Assembly: GCF_021462285.1 (NCBI RefSeq)
Contig: NZ_CP082787.1
Span: 620,001 to 684,000, forward strand
Length of the DNA stretch: 64,000 bases
Direction of reading: 5' to 3'
Origin: Serratia entomophila
Lineage (GTDB): Bacteria > Pseudomonadota > Gammaproteobacteria > Enterobacterales > Enterobacteriaceae
Numbering within the stretch: position 1 is the first letter of the stretch; every line of letters begins with the position of its first letter. Below the pieces are notes generated by a model. That model was not told where the DNA came from, made no database searches, and saw only the letters and a list, made by a program, of their open reading frames with translations. The position numbers and the translations under genes are program-made. This document shows, one piece after another, positions 52,217-64,000 of the stretch.

Positions 52217-53201
52217 TACAATTGATTATCATTTTAATGGCGAGATTCAAGGCCGTTTTGAAACTGCCCGCATCGGCGGTGCCGGTGCCGGCCAGTTCCA
52301 GAGCGGTACCGTGGTCGACCGAGGTACGAATAAAAGGCAAACCGAGGGTGATATTCACCGCACGGCCGAACCCCTGGTATTTTAGCACCGGCAGACCCTG
52401 ATCGTGATACATCGCCAGCACCGCATCGGCATGTTGCAGATATTTGGGCTGGAACAGGGTGTCCGCCGGCAGCGGGCCGATCAGATGGATGCCTTCGCCG
52501 CGCAGCGCCTCGAGCGCCGGCGTGATGGTGTCTATCTCTTCGCGCCCCATATGGCCGCCTTCCCCGGCGTGCGGGTTAAGCCCACAGACGTAAATCTGCG
52601 GCTGAGGAATGCCAAATTTGGTTTTCAGATCCCGATCGAGGATATGGATGACTTCGAACAGGCTTTGACGGGTGATGGCGCCCGGCACCGCCAGCAGCGG
52701 CAGATGGGTGGTCGCCAGCGCCACGCGCAGCTCTTCGGTCGCCAGCATCATCACGACCCGATCGCAGCCGCTGCGATCGGCGAAAAACTCGGTATGGCCG
52801 ATAAAAGGGATGCCGGCGTCGTTGATCACGCCCTTGTTCACCGGCCCGGTGATCAGCGCGGCGAATTCGCCGTTCAGGCAGCCGTCGCAGGCGCGGGCCA
52901 GGGTTTCCACCACGTAGGCGCTGTTGCCGACGTTAAGCTCTCCTGGGGTGACCGGATGCGCGGCCGCTACCGGCAGCAGGGTCAGCGTGCCGGCGCGCTG
53001 TGGCTGAGCCGGCTGCTGAGGTTGATAGTCGCGCAAGGTCAGCGGCAGGTTCAGCTGCCGGGCGCGCTCAAGCAACAGGGCCGGATCCGCGCACACCACC
53101 AGTTCAACAGGCCAATCCTGTTGCGCCAGCGCTGCCACCAAATCCGGCCCCACCCCGGCGGGTTCGCCGGGGGTAATCACAATACGTTTATTGCTGTGCA
53201 T
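52209..53201 (-). CDS. pdxA: PdxA, 4-hydroxythreonine-4-phosphate dehydrogenase
   Basis: The 330-residue enzyme of PLP synthesis has metal-binding histidines in [17 protein letters not shown] and [13 protein letters not shown]. It oxidises 4-phosphohydroxy-threonine for ring closure by PdxJ. The start at 53201 ([16 protein letters not shown]) overlaps the surA 3' end; an ATG three codons earlier (53210) is possible, and the ribosome site does not decide. E. coli PdxA has 329 residues. Confidence 0.95.
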   Translation of the reverse strand: MHSNKRIVITPGEPAGVGPDLVAALAQQDWPVELVVCADPALLLERARQLNLPLTLRDYQPQQPAQPQRAGTLTLLPVAAAHPVTPGELNVGNSAYVVETLARACDGCLNGEFAALITGPVNKGVINDAGIPFIGHTEFFADRSGCDRVVMMLATEELRVALATTHLPLLAVPGAITRQSLFEVIHILDRDLKTKFGIPQPQIYVCGLNPHAGEGGHMGREEIDTITPALEALRGEGIHLIGPLPADTLFQPKYLQHADAVLAMYHDQGLPVLKYQGFGRAVNITLGLPFIRTSVDHGTALELAGTGTADAGSFKTALNLAIKMIINCNE

Positions 53202-54489
53202 TGCTGCCATCGAGGATCTTCACGTAGGCCTGAGCACGTTGTTCCTGCATCCAGGTCTGCGCTTCTTCAGCAAATTTACGGTTGAACAGCATGCGGTAAG
53301 CGCGATCTTTCTGCGCCGCGTCGGTTTTATCCACCTGGCGCGTATCCAGCAGCTGGATCAGGTGCCAACCGAAGGAAGAGTGCACCGGGGCGCTGATTTC
53401 GCCTTTGCTCAGCTTAAGCAGCGCGTCGCGGAACGCCGGATCGTAGATGTCCGGAGAGGCCCAGCCCAGATCGCCGCCCTGCATGGCGGAACCCGGATCC
53501 TGAGACAGCTGTTTGGCTTCATCGGCAAATTTGGCGCTGCCGTTTTTGATCGCTTCCGCGACAGACTGCAGCTTGGCGCGCGCCTGATCGTCGGTCATCA
53601 CCACCGAAGGTTTCAGCAGGATATGGCGGGCATGCACCTCGGTCACGGAAACCGACTGGCTGGCGCCGCGGATATCGTTAACCTTCAGAATATGGAAGCC
53701 AACGCCGGAACGGATAGGGCCGACGACGTCGCCTTTCTTGGCGCTAACCAAACGCTCGGCGAACAGGGTAGGGATCTCCTGCAGCTTGCCCCAGCCCATG
53801 TTGCCGCCTTTCAGCGCCTGAGAATCCGCCGAGTAGGTGATTGCCAGCTTGCCGAAATCGGCGCCGCTGTTGATCTCGCCCACCAGCTTTTTGGCCAGCG
53901 CTTCGGCTTCGTCAACCTGCTGCTGCGACGGGTTTTCCGGCAGCGGGAGCAGAATGTGGCTGATGTTCATTTCGGTATCGCTGCCGTTCTGAGCCCCAAC
54001 CTGCTTGGCCAGCGCATCCACTTCCTGCGGCAGGATGGTCACGCGGCGGCGCACTTCGTTGTTGCGCACTTCGGAGATCAGCATTTCCTTGCGGATTTGC
54101 GCGCGATAGGTGTTGTAGTTCAGGCCGTCGTAAGACAGACGGCTGCGCAACTGATCGACGCTCATTTTGTTTTGCGCGGCGATGTTGGCGATGGCTTTGT
54201 CCAGGTCGGCGTCGGACACGTTGATGCCCATTTTCTTGGCCATCTGCAGCTGGATATTGTCCATCACCAGACGTTCGATGATCTGATGGCGCAGCGTGCC
54301 GTCGTCCGGCAGCTGCTGGCCGGCTTGCTGCGCATTCAGCTTCACTGACTGCAGCAGGCTGTTGACGTCGCTCTCGAGTACCACGCCGTTATCCACGACG
54401 GCGGCGACTTTATCCACTTCTTGGGGTGCTGCGAACGCGGTATTGGCGCAAACCACCAATCCGAGAATAAGCGTTCTCCAGTTCTTCAT
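53188..54489 (-). CDS. surA: SurA, periplasmic chaperone / peptidyl-prolyl isomerase
   Basis: The 433-residue protein has a signal peptide ([20 protein letters not shown]). A chaperone N-domain and two parvulin domains (about 175-275, from [12 protein letters not shown]; and 285-385, from [11 protein letters not shown]) follow, then a C-terminal helix. It escorts outer-membrane proteins, including LptD, to the BAM complex. The ATG at 54489 was chosen for the signal peptide; longer in-frame starts run into lptD. It lies 65 bases after lptD. Confidence 0.97.
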   Translation of the reverse strand: MKNWRTLILGLVVCANTAFAAPQEVDKVAAVVDNGVVLESDVNSLLQSVKLNAQQAGQQLPDDGTLRHQIIERLVMDNIQLQMAKKMGINVSDADLDKAIANIAAQNKMSVDQLRSRLSYDGLNYNTYRAQIRKEMLISEVRNNEVRRRVTILPQEVDALAKQVGAQNGSDTEMNISHILLPLPENPSQQQVDEAEALAKKLVGEINSGADFGKLAITYSADSQALKGGNMGWGKLQEIPTLFAERLVSAKKGDVVGPIRSGVGFHILKVNDIRGASQSVSVTEVHARHILLKPSVVMTDDQARAKLQSVAEAIKNGSAKFADEAKQLSQDPGSAMQGGDLGWASPDIYDPAFRDALLKLSKGEISAPVHSSFGWHLIQLLDTRQVDKTDAAQKDRAYRMLFNRKFAEEAQTWMQEQRAQAYVKILDGSNAQQ

Positions 54490-54554
54490 ACATTTCCCAT
54501 TATGTAATCCGCAAATGCGGGTGAAAGTTTTCGTTTTCAAAGTGTTACCAATCA

Positions 54555-56915
54555 TCAGAACGCACGCTGATACGGCAGGATGCCGGAGCGCAGCATTTCC
54601 GCGGAACCGAGGCTGTGATCGCTGCTCAGGCCACGCAGTTCGACGTTGAACGAAACTTTGTTGTCGTAAACGCTGGTATTGTTGCTGTTGTTCCATTCGG
54701 TGACCTTGCGCTCATAGCCCAGGGTTACCGCCCAGCAGCAGGTGTTGTACTTCAGCCCCACCAGTTGATCGGCAGACTGCTTGGCGCGGGTGTCGTAATA
54801 ATACGCCCCAACCACCGCCCAGCGATCGGCAATCGGCCAACTGCCGGTGACGCCAACCTGAGAGATACCGTCCTGATAGGCCGGCACCGTTTTGGTGTTC
54901 AGCGCCGTCTGGATATATTCCGGCGTGGCGTAGCGGTAGTTCAGCTGCACCACGCGTTCGGCGTCCTGACGGTATTCCACCACGCCGTTGCCCAGCGAAA
55001 CGCTGTTCAGGCGGGTGTCGTACTGCAGGCCGCCGCGCAGGCCCCAACGATCGTCGATCTTCCAATAGGTATCGCCGGCCCAGGCCAGGCTGCCGGTATC
55101 GTCGTTGTTGTCGTAACCCGTCATCTGGTCACCGGTGCGTGACCGGCTGAAGTAGTAGATTTGACCTACGGAAGCGTTAAAACGTTCAACCAGCGCATCA
55201 TCATAAATTCGCGTGGTCAAACCGGTGGATACGCGGTTCTGCGAAGCGATGCGATCCAGGCCGCTGTAAGTGCGGTCGCGGAACAGGCCGCTGTAGTCGG
55301 TTTGCAGCAGCGTGGTGTCGTAGGTATAGATGTTGCTTTGATCACGGTATGGCACGTACAGGTACTGCACGCGCGGTTCCAGCGTTTGGGTGGCCCCTTC
55401 AGACCAGATCATCGGGCGTTCGAACACCAGCTTGCCGTCGACCTTGAACTGCGGCAGCACGCGGTTGACCGAGTCGTCGAGATTCGGCGCGTCGACCCCT
55501 TTGCGGCGCTGATAGTTGGCGGCGAAGCCGTCTGGAATATCCTGCTGGTAGTGGGTCGCCAGCAGCTTGGCTTCGGTGTTCAGGCTGGCCCAGCCGTTGG
55601 TCAGCGGCAGGCTCAGCGTAGGTTCCATATGCAGACGGGTGGCGTCCGGGCTGTATGGGTTGACGCTGGTGAACTTGGCCGCCTGGCCGTAGATGCGGAA
55701 GTCGAACGGGCCGAGGTCGTTCTTGTAGTAGTTCAGATCCAACTGCGGCTGAACCTTATACGAGTCCGACTGGCTGCGGTCGGTATCGTCGTAGATCTGG
55801 AACTGCTTGGAGCTCAAGGTGGCGTCCCAGTTCTCGTTGGCGTAACCCAGGCTGAACTTCTGCGTGGCGTAGCCGTCGGTGGTGGAGCCGTATTTGGAGT
55901 CCAGATCGGTAAAGTATTTGGAGTCGCTGACCTTGGTGTAGTCGACGTTGAAGCGCCACACCTGATCCATCACGCCGTTGTGGTTCCAGTAGAACAGCCA
56001 ACGGGTGCTGTCGTCATAGTCCTTGCCGTATTCCTTGTCGTCCGGCAACCAGTCGAACTCCATCAGGCCGAGGCCCGGCTGCACCAGGTAGCGGAATTCG
56101 GTCTGCCACTGCAGGCCGCGCTTCGACATATAGTGCGGCGTGATGGTGGCGTCGTAGTTCGGCGCGATATTCCAGTAGTACGGCAACATGAACTCGAAGC
56201 CGTTGTTGCTGCCGTATTTCGCGTTCGGGATCAGGAAGCCGGAGCGGCGCTTATCGCCGACCGGCAGCTGCAGATACGGGCTGTAGAACACCGGCACGCC
56301 GCCGATGCGGAAGCGGGCGTTCCAGATTTCCGCCACCTGCTCTTCGCGGTCGTGGATCACTTCGGAACCGACAACGCTCCAGCTGTCGTCGCCCGGCAGG
56401 CAGGAGGTAAAGGTGCCGTTCTCCAAAATGGTGTAGCGATTGGCGCCGCGCATTTTCATTTTGTCGGCGTCGCCGCGCCCCTGACGGCCGACCATCTGGT
56501 AGTCGCCCTCATAGACGTCGGTATCTTTGTTATTCAGGTTCGACCAGGCCTTCGGGCCTTTCAGCTTGATCTGGTTGTCGCTGTAGTGCACGTCGCCGGT
56601 GGCGGTCACGGTGCGCACCGGATCGGCCTGCCCCGGCTCCTGAGTTTGGTTCAGTTCCACCTGCTTGGCGGTCAGGGTGCTGTTGCCCTGCTCGATATTG
56701 ACGTTGCCGGTGAACAGCGCGCTCTTCGGATAGTCAGTGCGCGAGTCATCGGCATTGATGGTAACCGGCAGGCTGTTGGGATCGCCGCTGACCAAAGGCT
56801 TGGTATAAACAGGAACGCCAAGCATGCATTGCTCGGCCAGATCAGCCAGCGCATGCTGACTGTAGAGTGCCGTCCAAATCATCGTGGCCAGCAGTGTTGG
56901 GAAACTTTTTTTCAT
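54555..56915 (-). CDS. lptD: LptD, LPS-assembly outer-membrane protein
   Basis: The 786-residue protein has a signal peptide ending near ALA-DLA, a periplasmic OstA/LptA-like beta-jellyroll (about 55-200) and a large C-terminal barrel. Cysteines at C31 (LAEQCMLG), C173-region (TSCLPGDD) and the CC pair in YNTCCWAV correspond to the disulfides that link domain and barrel in E. coli LptD. With LptE it inserts lipopolysaccharide in the outer leaflet. It leads the surA run and is divergent from djlA. Confidence 0.97.
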   Translation of the reverse strand: MKKSFPTLLATMIWTALYSQHALADLAEQCMLGVPVYTKPLVSGDPNSLPVTINADDSRTDYPKSALFTGNVNIEQGNSTLTAKQVELNQTQEPGQADPVRTVTATGDVHYSDNQIKLKGPKAWSNLNNKDTDVYEGDYQMVGRQGRGDADKMKMRGANRYTILENGTFTSCLPGDDSWSVVGSEVIHDREEQVAEIWNARFRIGGVPVFYSPYLQLPVGDKRRSGFLIPNAKYGSNNGFEFMLPYYWNIAPNYDATITPHYMSKRGLQWQTEFRYLVQPGLGLMEFDWLPDDKEYGKDYDDSTRWLFYWNHNGVMDQVWRFNVDYTKVSDSKYFTDLDSKYGSTTDGYATQKFSLGYANENWDATLSSKQFQIYDDTDRSQSDSYKVQPQLDLNYYKNDLGPFDFRIYGQAAKFTSVNPYSPDATRLHMEPTLSLPLTNGWASLNTEAKLLATHYQQDIPDGFAANYQRRKGVDAPNLDDSVNRVLPQFKVDGKLVFERPMIWSEGATQTLEPRVQYLYVPYRDQSNIYTYDTTLLQTDYSGLFRDRTYSGLDRIASQNRVSTGLTTRIYDDALVERFNASVGQIYYFSRSRTGDQMTGYDNNDDTGSLAWAGDTYWKIDDRWGLRGGLQYDTRLNSVSLGNGVVEYRQDAERVVQLNYRYATPEYIQTALNTKTVPAYQDGISQVGVTGSWPIADRWAVVGAYYYDTRAKQSADQLVGLKYNTCCWAVTLGYERKVTEWNNSNNTSVYDNKVSFNVELRGLSSDHSLGSAEMLRSGILPYQRAF

Positions 56916-57145
56916 ACGCGGTTTTGGTGTTCCGTCATCAGAGGCGTCATGTCCGGCAAACGGTCAGAGACTATATCACTCATCTGCGTTGCGCTAGTGT
57001 TAAATCCTGCCGTTTACTTGCGTCGTCGTTAGGCGCAAAGATAAATGACAGGTATGATAATCCAAATCCTGGGAAAAATCGCCTTAACCCTTACCTGAGA
57101 TGGCAGGGATCTTGTGCGGCTTTCGGCATGATAATTGAGGAGTAT

Positions 57146-57967
57146 ATGCAGTATTGGGGAAAACTGCTCGGGGTCATCGTCGCCATTTGGTCTGGCGCGG
57201 GGTTCTGGGGTGTAGTTTTGGGGCTGATTATCGGTCATATGATCGATACTGCGCGCAGCAACAAGCGCAGCCGGGGTTTCTTCGCCGGCCAGCAAACGCG
57301 GCAAACGCTATTTTTCCGCACCACTTTTCAGGTGATGGGTCACCTGACCAAATCAAAAGGGCGCGTTACCGAGGCGGATATTCAGATCGCCAGCCTGTTT
57401 ATGGATCGTCTGCAGCTGCACGGCGAAGCGCGCACCGCGGCGCAGCAGGCGTTTCGCGAAGGCAAGCAGAGCCAGTTTCCGCTGAGAGAGACGCTGCAGC
57501 AGCTGCGCAGCATCTGTTTCGGCCGTTTCGACCTGATTCGGATGTTTCTGGAAATTCAAATCCAGGCGGCGTTCGCCGACGGTTCGCTGCATCCGAACGA
57601 GCGGCAGGTGCTGTATGTGATCGCGGAAGAGCTGGGCATCTCGCATGCGCAGTTCGATCAGTTCCTCAGCATGATGGAAGGCGGGCGCCAGTTTGGCGGC
57701 GGCCGGCAGGGCGGTTATTCGCAGGGCGGCTACCAGCAGGCGCAGCGCGGGCCAACGTTGGAAGATGCCTGTAAGGTGCTGGGCGTCAGCAGCGGCGACG
57801 ATGCCGCCGCTATCAAGCGCGCCTACCGCAAGCTGATGAGCGAACATCATCCGGATAAACTGGTGGCGAAAGGCCTGCCGCCGGAAATGATGGAGATGGC
57901 CAAGCAAAAAGCGCAGGAGATCCAGGCGGCATACGATCTGATCAAACGCGAGAAAGGCTTCAAATAA
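57146..57967 (+). CDS. djlA: DjlA, membrane-anchored DnaJ-like co-chaperone
   Basis: The 273-residue protein has one N-terminal membrane segment ([20 protein letters not shown]), a TerB-like central domain, a Gly/Gln-rich linker (about 195-205) and a C-terminal J domain with HPD in [12 protein letters not shown]. It works with DnaK at the inner membrane and affects Rcs signalling in E. coli. The ATG at 57146 follows GAGGAG and gives the conserved start. Length is close to E. coli DjlA (271). Confidence 0.96.
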   Translation: MQYWGKLLGVIVAIWSGAGFWGVVLGLIIGHMIDTARSNKRSRGFFAGQQTRQTLFFRTTFQVMGHLTKSKGRVTEADIQIASLFMDRLQLHGEARTAAQQAFREGKQSQFPLRETLQQLRSICFGRFDLIRMFLEIQIQAAFADGSLHPNERQVLYVIAEELGISHAQFDQFLSMMEGGRQFGGGRQGGYSQGGYQQAQRGPTLEDACKVLGVSSGDDAAAIKRAYRKLMSEHHPDKLVAKGLPPEMMEMAKQKAQEIQAAYDLIKREKGFK

Positions 57968-57968
57968 C

Positions 57969-58097
57969 GATACCCGTCATACTTCGAGCCGCAGGTGTGT
58001 TGGCTGCCTGCGCTTACCCCGGTCACGTACTTTTTGTACGCTTCCGGGGCTGCGCTTAGTTGCCGCCTTTCTGCAGCTCCAATTATTTAGGGTATCC
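57969..58097. repeat. YPAL-like palindromic intergenic repeat (about 130 bp)
   Basis: The element begins GATACCCGTCATACTTCGAG and ends AATTATTTAGGGTATCC, two imperfect inverted ends. Inside is CCCCGG.CACGTAC-TTTTT-GTACG.CTTCCGGGG (58017-58050), a strong hairpin. It resembles the palindromic repeats of Yersinia and Serratia (YPAL-type) from memory. It occupies the whole gap between the convergent djlA and rluA genes, and no separate terminator is seen there. Confidence 0.7.
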
Positions 58098-58110
58098 GTT
58101 GGCGATGAGC

Positions 58111-58761
58111 TCAGAAATCCGGCTCGGCGCGAAAATGCATCGGCGTCTGGAAGGCGGGGTGGGTGATGCGCAGCTCCTGCGCATGCAGCTGCAGCCGTGG
58201 CGCCATCGCTTTCGCCTGTGGATGCGCGTAGAAACCGTCGCCGAGGATCGGATGCCCCAGCGCCAGCATATGTACCCGCAGTTGGTGAGAGCGGCCAGTG
58301 ATCGGCGTCAGTTTTACCCGCGTGCTGCCGTCGGCGTCGCGCGACAGCACCTGATATTCCGTTTGCGCCGCTTTGCCGGTTTCAAAACACACTTTCTGCA
58401 GCGGCCGGTTCGGCCAGTCGCAAATCAGCGGTAAATCCACCCATCCCTCATCCTGCTCCAGGTGGCCCCAGACGCGGGCGATATAGGACTTCTTCGGCTC
58501 GCGTTCGCGGAACTGGCGCTTCAGCTCGCGCTCGGCGGCCTTGTTCAGCGCCACCACGATCACGCCGCTGGTGGCCATATCCAGCCGATGCACCGATTCG
58601 GCGGCCGGGAAGTCGGCCTGAATGCGCGTCATCAGGCTGTCTTTGTTTTCCGGCGCGCGGCCAGGCACCGAAAGCAGGCCGCTCGGCTTGTTGACCACCA
58701 TGATGTGCTCATCCTGATACAGGATATGCATCGGGTCCTGTGGGGGATTGTAGGGTTCCAT
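58111..58761 (-). CDS. rluA: RluA, dual-specificity pseudouridine synthase (23S 746 / tRNA 32)
   Basis: The 216-residue enzyme has the catalytic HRLDMATSG with D61 and the conserved GRSHQLRVHML. It makes pseudouridine at 23S rRNA position 746 and tRNA position 32. The ATG at 58761 (MEPYNPPQDP) gives the family length (E. coli 219) and the conserved N-terminus; longer starts overlap rapA. It follows rapA on the same strand after 56 bases. Confidence 0.96.
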   Translation of the reverse strand: MEPYNPPQDPMHILYQDEHIMVVNKPSGLLSVPGRAPENKDSLMTRIQADFPAAESVHRLDMATSGVIVVALNKAAERELKRQFREREPKKSYIARVWGHLEQDEGWVDLPLICDWPNRPLQKVCFETGKAAQTEYQVLSRDADGSTRVKLTPITGRSHQLRVHMLALGHPILGDGFYAHPQAKAMAPRLQLHAQELRITHPAFQTPMHFRAEPDF

Positions 58762-58817
58762 CTTGGCTCCGCTGAAAAAGGCCGTGCGGGGAACCATTGC
58801 CCCCCGCGCTGCGCCGG

Positions 58818-61724
58818 TTACTGGTGGGTGACGACCACCAGACGAATGGCGTCCAGACGCCAACCGGCTTCATTGAGGTTAGCCAGCACCTGACGGCGGT
58901 TGAACTCCAGCGCTTCGACTTCGTCGTCGCGGATGTTCGGGTTAACCGCCTTCAGCGCTTCCAGGCGCGCCAGCTCGGTGCTCAGCTTGTCGTCCGCTTC
59001 CTGTTTCGCCTGCTCAATCAACGCGCGAGCCTGCGCTTCAACCAGGCCTTCCGCCTGCTGCAGCATGGCGTGCACGTCCTGCTGCACCGCGTTGACCAGC
59101 TTGCTGGAGGTGTGGCGGTTGACGGCATTCAGCTGGCGGTTGAAGCTTTCGAACTCCACCTGCGCCGCCAGGTTGGTACCTTTGCGATCCATCAGCATGC
59201 GGATTGGCGTCGGCGGCAGGAAGCGGGTCAGCTGCAGGTGCTTCGGCGCCTGCGCTTCCACCACGTATACCAGCTCAACCAACAGAGTGCCGACCGGCAG
59301 CGCCTTGTTTTTCAACAGGGAAACCGCACAGCTGCCGGTATCGCCCGACAGGATCAGATCCAGGCCGTTGCGGATGATCGGGTGTTCCCAGCTGACGAAC
59401 TGTGCGTCTTCACGCGACAGCGCCTGATCGCGGTCGAAGGTCACGGTACAGCCGTCCTGCGGCAGGCCCGGGAAGTCCGGCACCAGCATGTGGTCGGACG
59501 GCGTCAGCACGATCAGGTTGTCACTGCGATCGTCCTGATTGATGCCGACGATGTCGAACAGGTTGAGCGCAAAACCCACCAGGTTGACGTCGTTGTCCTG
59601 CTCGGCGATGGCGTCCGCCAGCGCCTGGGCCTTGTCGCCGCCGTTGGAGTGCATTTCCAGCAGGCGGTCGCGGCCCTGCTCCAGCTGCGCTTTCAGCTGG
59701 TCGTGCTGCTGGCGGCAGGCGTGAATGAATTCGTCCAGCCCTTCCTGTTCGGTCGGCGCGGCCAGATACCCGATCAGCTGCTCATAGCTGCTGTCGTAGA
59801 TGGTGCGGCCGGTCGGGCAGGTGTGTTCGAAGGCGTCCAACCCCTCATGGAACCAGCGGCCCAGCACCGCCTGCGCGGTGTTTTCCAGGTACGGCACCAT
59901 GATCTGGATGTCGTGCATCTGGCCGATACGATCCAGACGGCCGATCCGCTGCTCCAGCAGATCCGGGTTGAACGGCAGGTCGAACATCACCAGTTGGCTG
60001 GCGAACTGGAAGTTGCGGCCTTCGGAACCGATTTCGGAACACAGCAACACCTGCGCGCCTTCTTCTTCGGAAGCGAAGTAGGCGGCGGCGCGATCGCGCT
60101 CGATGATCGACAGCCCTTCGTGGAACACCGCGGCGCGGATCGCTTCACGTTCGCGCAGCACTTGCTCCAGCTGCAGCGCGGTTTCCGCCTTGGCGCAGAT
60201 CACCAGCACTTTCTCGTGGCGGTTGGCCACCAGGTAGTCCAGCAGCCATTCCACGCGCGGATCGAAGTTCCACCAGGTGGCGTTCTCGCCCTCGAATTCC
60301 TGATAAATCTGCTCCGGGTACAGCATGTCGCGCGCGCGCGCCTCGACGGTTTTCTTGGCGCCCATGATGCCGGACACTTTAATCGCGGTCTGGTACTGGG
60401 TCGGCAACGGCAGCTTGATCTGATGCAGGTTACGGTGCGGGAAGCCCTTTACGCCGTTGCGGGTGTTGCGGAACAGCACGCGGCTGGTGCCGTGGCGATC
60501 CATCAGCATGGTCACCAGTTCCTGGCGCGCCTGCTCGGCGTTGTCGCCGTCGCTGTTGGCGGCTTTAAGCAGCGGTTCGATGTCCTGCTCGTCGATCAGT
60601 TCGCCCAGCAGGTTCAGCTTGTCGTCGGCCAGGCGTTCGCCGCTCAGCAACAGGGTGACTGCGTCGGCAACCGGGCGGTATTTTTGCTGCTCGGCCACGA
60701 ACTCGTGATAGTCGTGGAAGCGGTTCGGATCCAGCAGGCGCAGACGGGCGAAGTGGCTCTGCTGGCCAAGTTGTTCCGGGGTGGCGGTCAGCAACAGCAC
60801 GCCGGGAACGTGTTCGGCCAGCTGTTCGATCACCTGGTATTCGCGGCTCGGGGCTTCTTCGCTCCAGGCCAGGTGGTGGGCCTCGTCGACCACCAGCAGA
60901 TCCCAGTGGGCGTCCGCCAGCTCTTCCAGGCGCTGCTTGTTGCGGCGCACGAAGTCCAGCGAGCAGATCACCAGCTGTTCGGTTTCGAACGGGTTGCTGC
61001 TGTCGAGCTTGGCTTCGGCGTAGCGGCTGTCGTCGAACAGCGAGAAGTAGAGGTTGAAGCGGCGCATCATCTCGACCAGCCACTGGTGCTGCAGGGTCTC
61101 CGGCACCACGATCAGCACGCGTTCGGCGCGGCCTGCCAGCAACTGCTGGTGAATGATCATGCCGGCTTCGATGGTTTTGCCCAGGCCGACCTCGTCCGCC
61201 AACAGTACCCGCGGCGCATGGCGCTGGCCCACTTCGTAGGCGATATGCAGCTGGTGCGGGATCAGGCTGGCGCGCATGCCGCGCAGGCCGGCGAACGGCA
61301 GGCGATATTGCTCGCTCTGATATTTACGCGCGCGAAAGCGCAGGGCGAAGCGATCCATACGGTCAATTTGGCCGGCAAACAGCCGGTCCTGAGGCTTGCT
61401 GAAGGTCAGCTTGCTGTCCAGCAGCACTTCGCGCATCGCCACGCCGCTTTCCTGGGTATCCAGGCGGGTGCCGACGTAGGTCAACAGGCCGTAATCCTCT
61501 TTTACTTCCTCCACCTGCAGCTGCCATCCTTCATGGCTGCTGATGGTATCGCCCGGGTTGAACATCACGCGGGTGATCGGCGAATCGTTTCTGGCATAGA
61601 GGCGGTTTTCACCGGTGGCGGGGAAAAGCAGGGTAATCATGCGCGTATCCAGCGCCACGACGGTTCCCAGACCTAATTCGCTTTCCGTATCGCTGATCCA
61701 GCGTTGACCAAGAGTAAAAGGCAT
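58818..61724 (-). CDS. rapA: RapA/HepA, RNA polymerase-recycling SWI2/SNF2 ATPase
   Basis: The 968-residue protein has two N-terminal Tudor-like domains, then a SNF2 helicase core with Walker A ([17 protein letters not shown], near residue 165) and DEAH ([13 protein letters not shown], near 280). The second RecA domain has [13 protein letters not shown]. It frees stalled RNA polymerase after termination. The ATG at 61724 gives exactly the E. coli length. A 959-residue open frame on the other strand is a shadow. Confidence 0.98.
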   Translation of the reverse strand: MPFTLGQRWISDTESELGLGTVVALDTRMITLLFPATGENRLYARNDSPITRVMFNPGDTISSHEGWQLQVEEVKEDYGLLTYVGTRLDTQESGVAMREVLLDSKLTFSKPQDRLFAGQIDRMDRFALRFRARKYQSEQYRLPFAGLRGMRASLIPHQLHIAYEVGQRHAPRVLLADEVGLGKTIEAGMIIHQQLLAGRAERVLIVVPETLQHQWLVEMMRRFNLYFSLFDDSRYAEAKLDSSNPFETEQLVICSLDFVRRNKQRLEELADAHWDLLVVDEAHHLAWSEEAPSREYQVIEQLAEHVPGVLLLTATPEQLGQQSHFARLRLLDPNRFHDYHEFVAEQQKYRPVADAVTLLLSGERLADDKLNLLGELIDEQDIEPLLKAANSDGDNAEQARQELVTMLMDRHGTSRVLFRNTRNGVKGFPHRNLHQIKLPLPTQYQTAIKVSGIMGAKKTVEARARDMLYPEQIYQEFEGENATWWNFDPRVEWLLDYLVANRHEKVLVICAKAETALQLEQVLREREAIRAAVFHEGLSIIERDRAAAYFASEEEGAQVLLCSEIGSEGRNFQFASQLVMFDLPFNPDLLEQRIGRLDRIGQMHDIQIMVPYLENTAQAVLGRWFHEGLDAFEHTCPTGRTIYDSSYEQLIGYLAAPTEQEGLDEFIHACRQQHDQLKAQLEQGRDRLLEMHSNGGDKAQALADAIAEQDNDVNLVGFALNLFDIVGINQDDRSDNLIVLTPSDHMLVPDFPGLPQDGCTVTFDRDQALSREDAQFVSWEHPIIRNGLDLILSGDTGSCAVSLLKNKALPVGTLLVELVYVVEAQAPKHLQLTRFLPPTPIRMLMDRKGTNLAAQVEFESFNRQLNAVNRHTSSKLVNAVQQDVHAMLQQAEGLVEAQARALIEQAKQEADDKLSTELARLEALKAVNPNIRDDEVEALEFNRRQVLANLNEAGWRLDAIRLVVVTHQ

Positions 61725-61943
61725 ATATTGTCGGCTCGATTCTTTGTAAGTAAGTCCGTCACTGCGGCGCAGCGACCTGTAGTAAACCCGGTTTATTTTA
61801 ATTTGGCGGGCAATAGCTATAGCTCCCATGCCGGGGTCATAAGACGGCGCGGGGGATGATTCAGAAATTGGGAAGGGCGCTATGGTAATGGAAGGCGGCG
61901 CGTTCGTCACCTGCAAAACCTGATGATTTTTCTTAACCCAATA

Positions 61944-64000
61944 TCAGAACAACCCCATCTGCCCGGTGACCAGCGTGGTGAAATCGTCGTGCAGAAAAGG
62001 CAGTATAGCGTCTGCCACCGGTTGTAGCTGGCGCTCCAGATAATGTTGGTAATCGATGGCCGAATGGCGCGTCTCCAGCGGCTCCGGCCCGGCGACGGTC
62101 ATCACGTAACTGATCCAGCCGCCGTTCTGGTACTGCAGCGGCCGGCCGTGTTGGCGGTTGTAATCGTCGGCGATGCGCGCGGCGCGGACATGGGGCGGCA
62201 CGTTGCGCTGGTATTCGTCGAGCCGCCTGCGCAGCCGCTTGCGGTAAATCAGCCGGTCATCGAACTCGCCGCCCAGCGTTTTGCTGACGTAGTCGCGCAG
62301 GTAGTCCTGATAGGGCTGCCGCTTGAAGATCAGCTGATACAGCTGCTGCTGGAACTGCTGCGCCAGCGGCGTCCAGTCGGTGCGTACCGTTTCCAACCCT
62401 TTATACACCATCTCTTCACCGCCGTCCGGGCGAGCGATCAGGCCGGCGTAGCGTTTTTTGCTGCCCTGCTCGGCGCCGCGGATGGTCGGCATCAGGAAGC
62501 GCGAATAGTGAGTTTCAAACTCCAGCTCCAGCGCGTTTTCCAGCCCGAATTGCTGCTGCAGGTGCCGTTGCCACCACTGGTTGACCCGCTGCACCAGCGC
62601 GCGGCCAATCTGCGCCGCCTGTTGTTCATCGTGCGGCTGTTTCAGCCACACGAAGGTGGAGTCGGTATCGCCGTAGATCACCTGGTAACCCTCGGCCTCG
62701 ATCAGTTCGCGCGTCTGGCGCATGATCTCATGGCCGCGCAGGGTGATCGAGGAGGCCAGGCGAGGATCGAAAAAGCGGCAGCCGCTCGATCCCAATACGC
62801 CGTACAGCGCGTTCATGATGATCTTCAGCGCCTGGGACAAGGCCTTGTTGTGCTGGCGTTTGGCCGCCTCGCGGCCCTGCCAGATCTGCTCGACTATCGC
62901 CGGCAGGCAGTGTTTGCTGCGTGAGAAACGCGCATTGCGAAAACCGGCTACCGAATCGGCGTCACCCGGATGGCGCATGCCCTCCACCAGCCCGACCGGA
63001 TCGATCAGGAAGGTGCGGATAATCGAGGGGTACAGGCTCTTGTAATCCAACACCAGCACCGAATCGTACAGACCGGGCTGTGAATCCATCACGAAACCGC
63101 CGGGGCTGTGCTCTTCCGGCTGCTCGCCGAGGTTGGGCGCGACAAAGCCCAACCGGTGCATGCGCGGCATGTACAGGTGGCTGAACGCCGCCACCGAGCC
63201 GCCGCTGCGGTCGGCCACCAACCCGGTGACGGTGGCGCGCTCCAGCAGGAAGTTGAGCAGATCGGTCTTGGCGAAAATGCGTGTCACCAGCTCGCAGTCT
63301 TTCAGGTTGTAACGGGCCAGCGCCGGTTTGTCTTCGGCGAAGCGCCGGTCGATCTCCGCCATGCGCTGGTAGGGATTGTCGATCGATTTGCCTTCGCCCA
63401 GCAAATCCTGAGAAACGTATTCCAGGCTGAAGGAAGGGAAGTTCCAGGTGGCCGACTTCAGCGCTTCGATGCCGTCGATAATCAGCCTGCCGGGGGCGGA
63501 GGCGAAAAAGTGATTCTGCTTGAAGCCGTGCTCGCGCCACTCCAACAGGTTGCCGCCGCGCCCCAGCCGCAGGGGGATCTGGTAGCGTTCGGCATGTTTT
63601 TGCAGCACCCGCAGATCGAACTGCACCAGGTTCCAGCCGATGATGGCGTCCGGATCGTAGCGTTCCAGCCACTGGTTCAACCGCTCCAGCATTTGCGGGC
63701 GGCTTACGCAGTACTCCAGCTCGAAATCCAGCGCGTCGTCACCGCCGTTGGCCGGCCCCAGCATGTAGACCTGCCGCTGGCCGCAGCCTTCCAGCGCGAT
63801 AGAGTAGAGTTCGCCGTGGGCGGTGGTTTCGATGTCCAGCGAGACCAGCTTCAGCGCCGGGCGGTATTCCGGCGCCGGTTTCATCTGGCCGTTAAGCTGC
63901 GGGCCGTCGCCGTTGGGTTGGCCGCTGAACCACACCGGCGCGGTGATAAAGCGCTCCATCAGGTAGCGTTCCGGCGGCCGGATGTCCGCCTCGTAAACCG
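61944..64000 (-). CDS. polB: PolB, DNA polymerase II (5' end outside the window)
   Basis: The frame runs from the stop at 61944 to the window edge; about 685 of the usual 783 residues are present. It carries the exonuclease I motif [13 protein letters not shown], the family B polymerase motifs [11 protein letters not shown] and [10 protein letters not shown], and ends in the beta-clamp-type tail VTGQMGLF. The residues upstream of the first Met here ([13 protein letters not shown]) still match PolB, so the true start lies beyond 64000. It is SOS-induced in E. coli and acts in replication restart and bypass. Confidence 0.97.
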   Translation of the reverse strand, partial: VYEADIRPPERYLMERFITAPVWFSGQPNGDGPQLNGQMKPAPEYRPALKLVSLDIETTAHGELYSIALEGCGQRQVYMLGPANGGDDALDFELEYCVSRPQMLERLNQWLERYDPDAIIGWNLVQFDLRVLQKHAERYQIPLRLGRGGNLLEWREHGFKQNHFFASAPGRLIIDGIEALKSATWNFPSFSLEYVSQDLLGEGKSIDNPYQRMAEIDRRFAEDKPALARYNLKDCELVTRIFAKTDLLNFLLERATVTGLVADRSGGSVAAFSHLYMPRMHRLGFVAPNLGEQPEEHSPGGFVMDSQPGLYDSVLVLDYKSLYPSIIRTFLIDPVGLVEGMRHPGDADSVAGFRNARFSRSKHCLPAIVEQIWQGREAAKRQHNKALSQALKIIMNALYGVLGSSGCRFFDPRLASSITLRGHEIMRQTRELIEAEGYQVIYGDTDSTFVWLKQPHDEQQAAQIGRALVQRVNQWWQRHLQQQFGLENALELEFETHYSRFLMPTIRGAEQGSKKRYAGLIARPDGGEEMVYKGLETVRTDWTPLAQQFQQQLYQLIFKRQPYQDYLRDYVSKTLGGEFDDRLIYRKRLRRRLDEYQRNVPPHVRAARIADDYNRQHGRPLQYQNGGWISYVMTVAGPEPLETRHSAIDYQHYLERQLQPVADAILPFLHDDFTTLVTGQMGLF

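Noticed and set aside
58797..61676. A 959-codon open frame on the plus strand opposite rapA
   Set aside because: Its product is rich in Arg, His, Gln, Leu and Val with no domain, as expected from reading a GC-rich gene on the opposite strand; rapA is intact and diagnostic.

Overview
The window is a piece of an enterobacterial chromosome, most probably Serratia (S. marcescens-like). This rests on the roughly 58-60% GC coding bias, on proteins that read as close but not identical relatives of their E. coli counterparts, and on the gene order. From yjjX to polB the order follows the E. coli minute 99.5-1.3 region: gpmB, rob, creA, arcA, lasT, thrLABC, yaaA, alsT, talB, mog, satP, dnaKJ, nhaAR, rpsT, ribF-ileS-lspA-fkpB-ispH, dapB, carAB, kefFC, folA, apaH-apaG-rsmA-pdxA-surA-lptD, djlA, rluA, rapA, polB. 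Genus is inferred; there is no rRNA or other diagnostic marker here.

Backbone: 1-5000 holds yjjX (partial), gpmB, rob, creA, arcA, a 20-codon YjjY-like leader and lasT. 4868-9701 is the attenuated threonine operon. 11170-17644 carries yaaA, an alanine/sodium symporter, talB, mog, an MFS transporter and satP. 17969-21116 is the heat-shock pair dnaK-dnaJ behind a clear sigma-32 promoter. 21352-30087 holds nhaA-nhaR, rpsT and the ribF-ileS-lspA-fkpB-ispH run. 34948-44661 holds dapB, carAB and kefF-kefC. 47566-64000 holds folA, the lptD-surA-pdxA-rsmA-apaG-apaH run, djlA, rluA, rapA and a partial polB.

Accessory insertions: (i) A LysR regulator diverges from an isonitrile synthase, a 2-oxoglutarate oxygenase and a UGT-type glycosyltransferase (30403-34688), sitting between ispH and dapB in AT-rich flanks. 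It predicts a glycosylated vinyl isonitrile, as in the rhabduscin pathway. (ii) A LysE-type exporter and the split YjjP/YjjB exporter lie between kefC and folA. (iii) A Tat-exported PhoX-like phosphatase lies between folA and apaH. (iv) An MHS-type MFS transporter lies between mog and satP.

Mobile DNA: three elements share a striking feature. An IS4-family IS (9737-11151, 10-bp target duplication), an IS3/IS150-type IS (40665-42110, 3-bp duplication) and a 707-bp non-autonomous element with IS4-like ends (44684-45390, 12-bp duplication) each sit in the loop or centre of what was an intrinsic terminator hairpin: those after thrC, carB and kefC. The two IS4-type elements carry their own hairpin plus T-run just inside the left end, so they may restore the termination they destroy. 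The 707-bp element contains two diverged, inverted copies of a roughly 210-bp structured repeat. This terminator-targeting pattern and the isonitrile cluster are the two most interesting things in the window.
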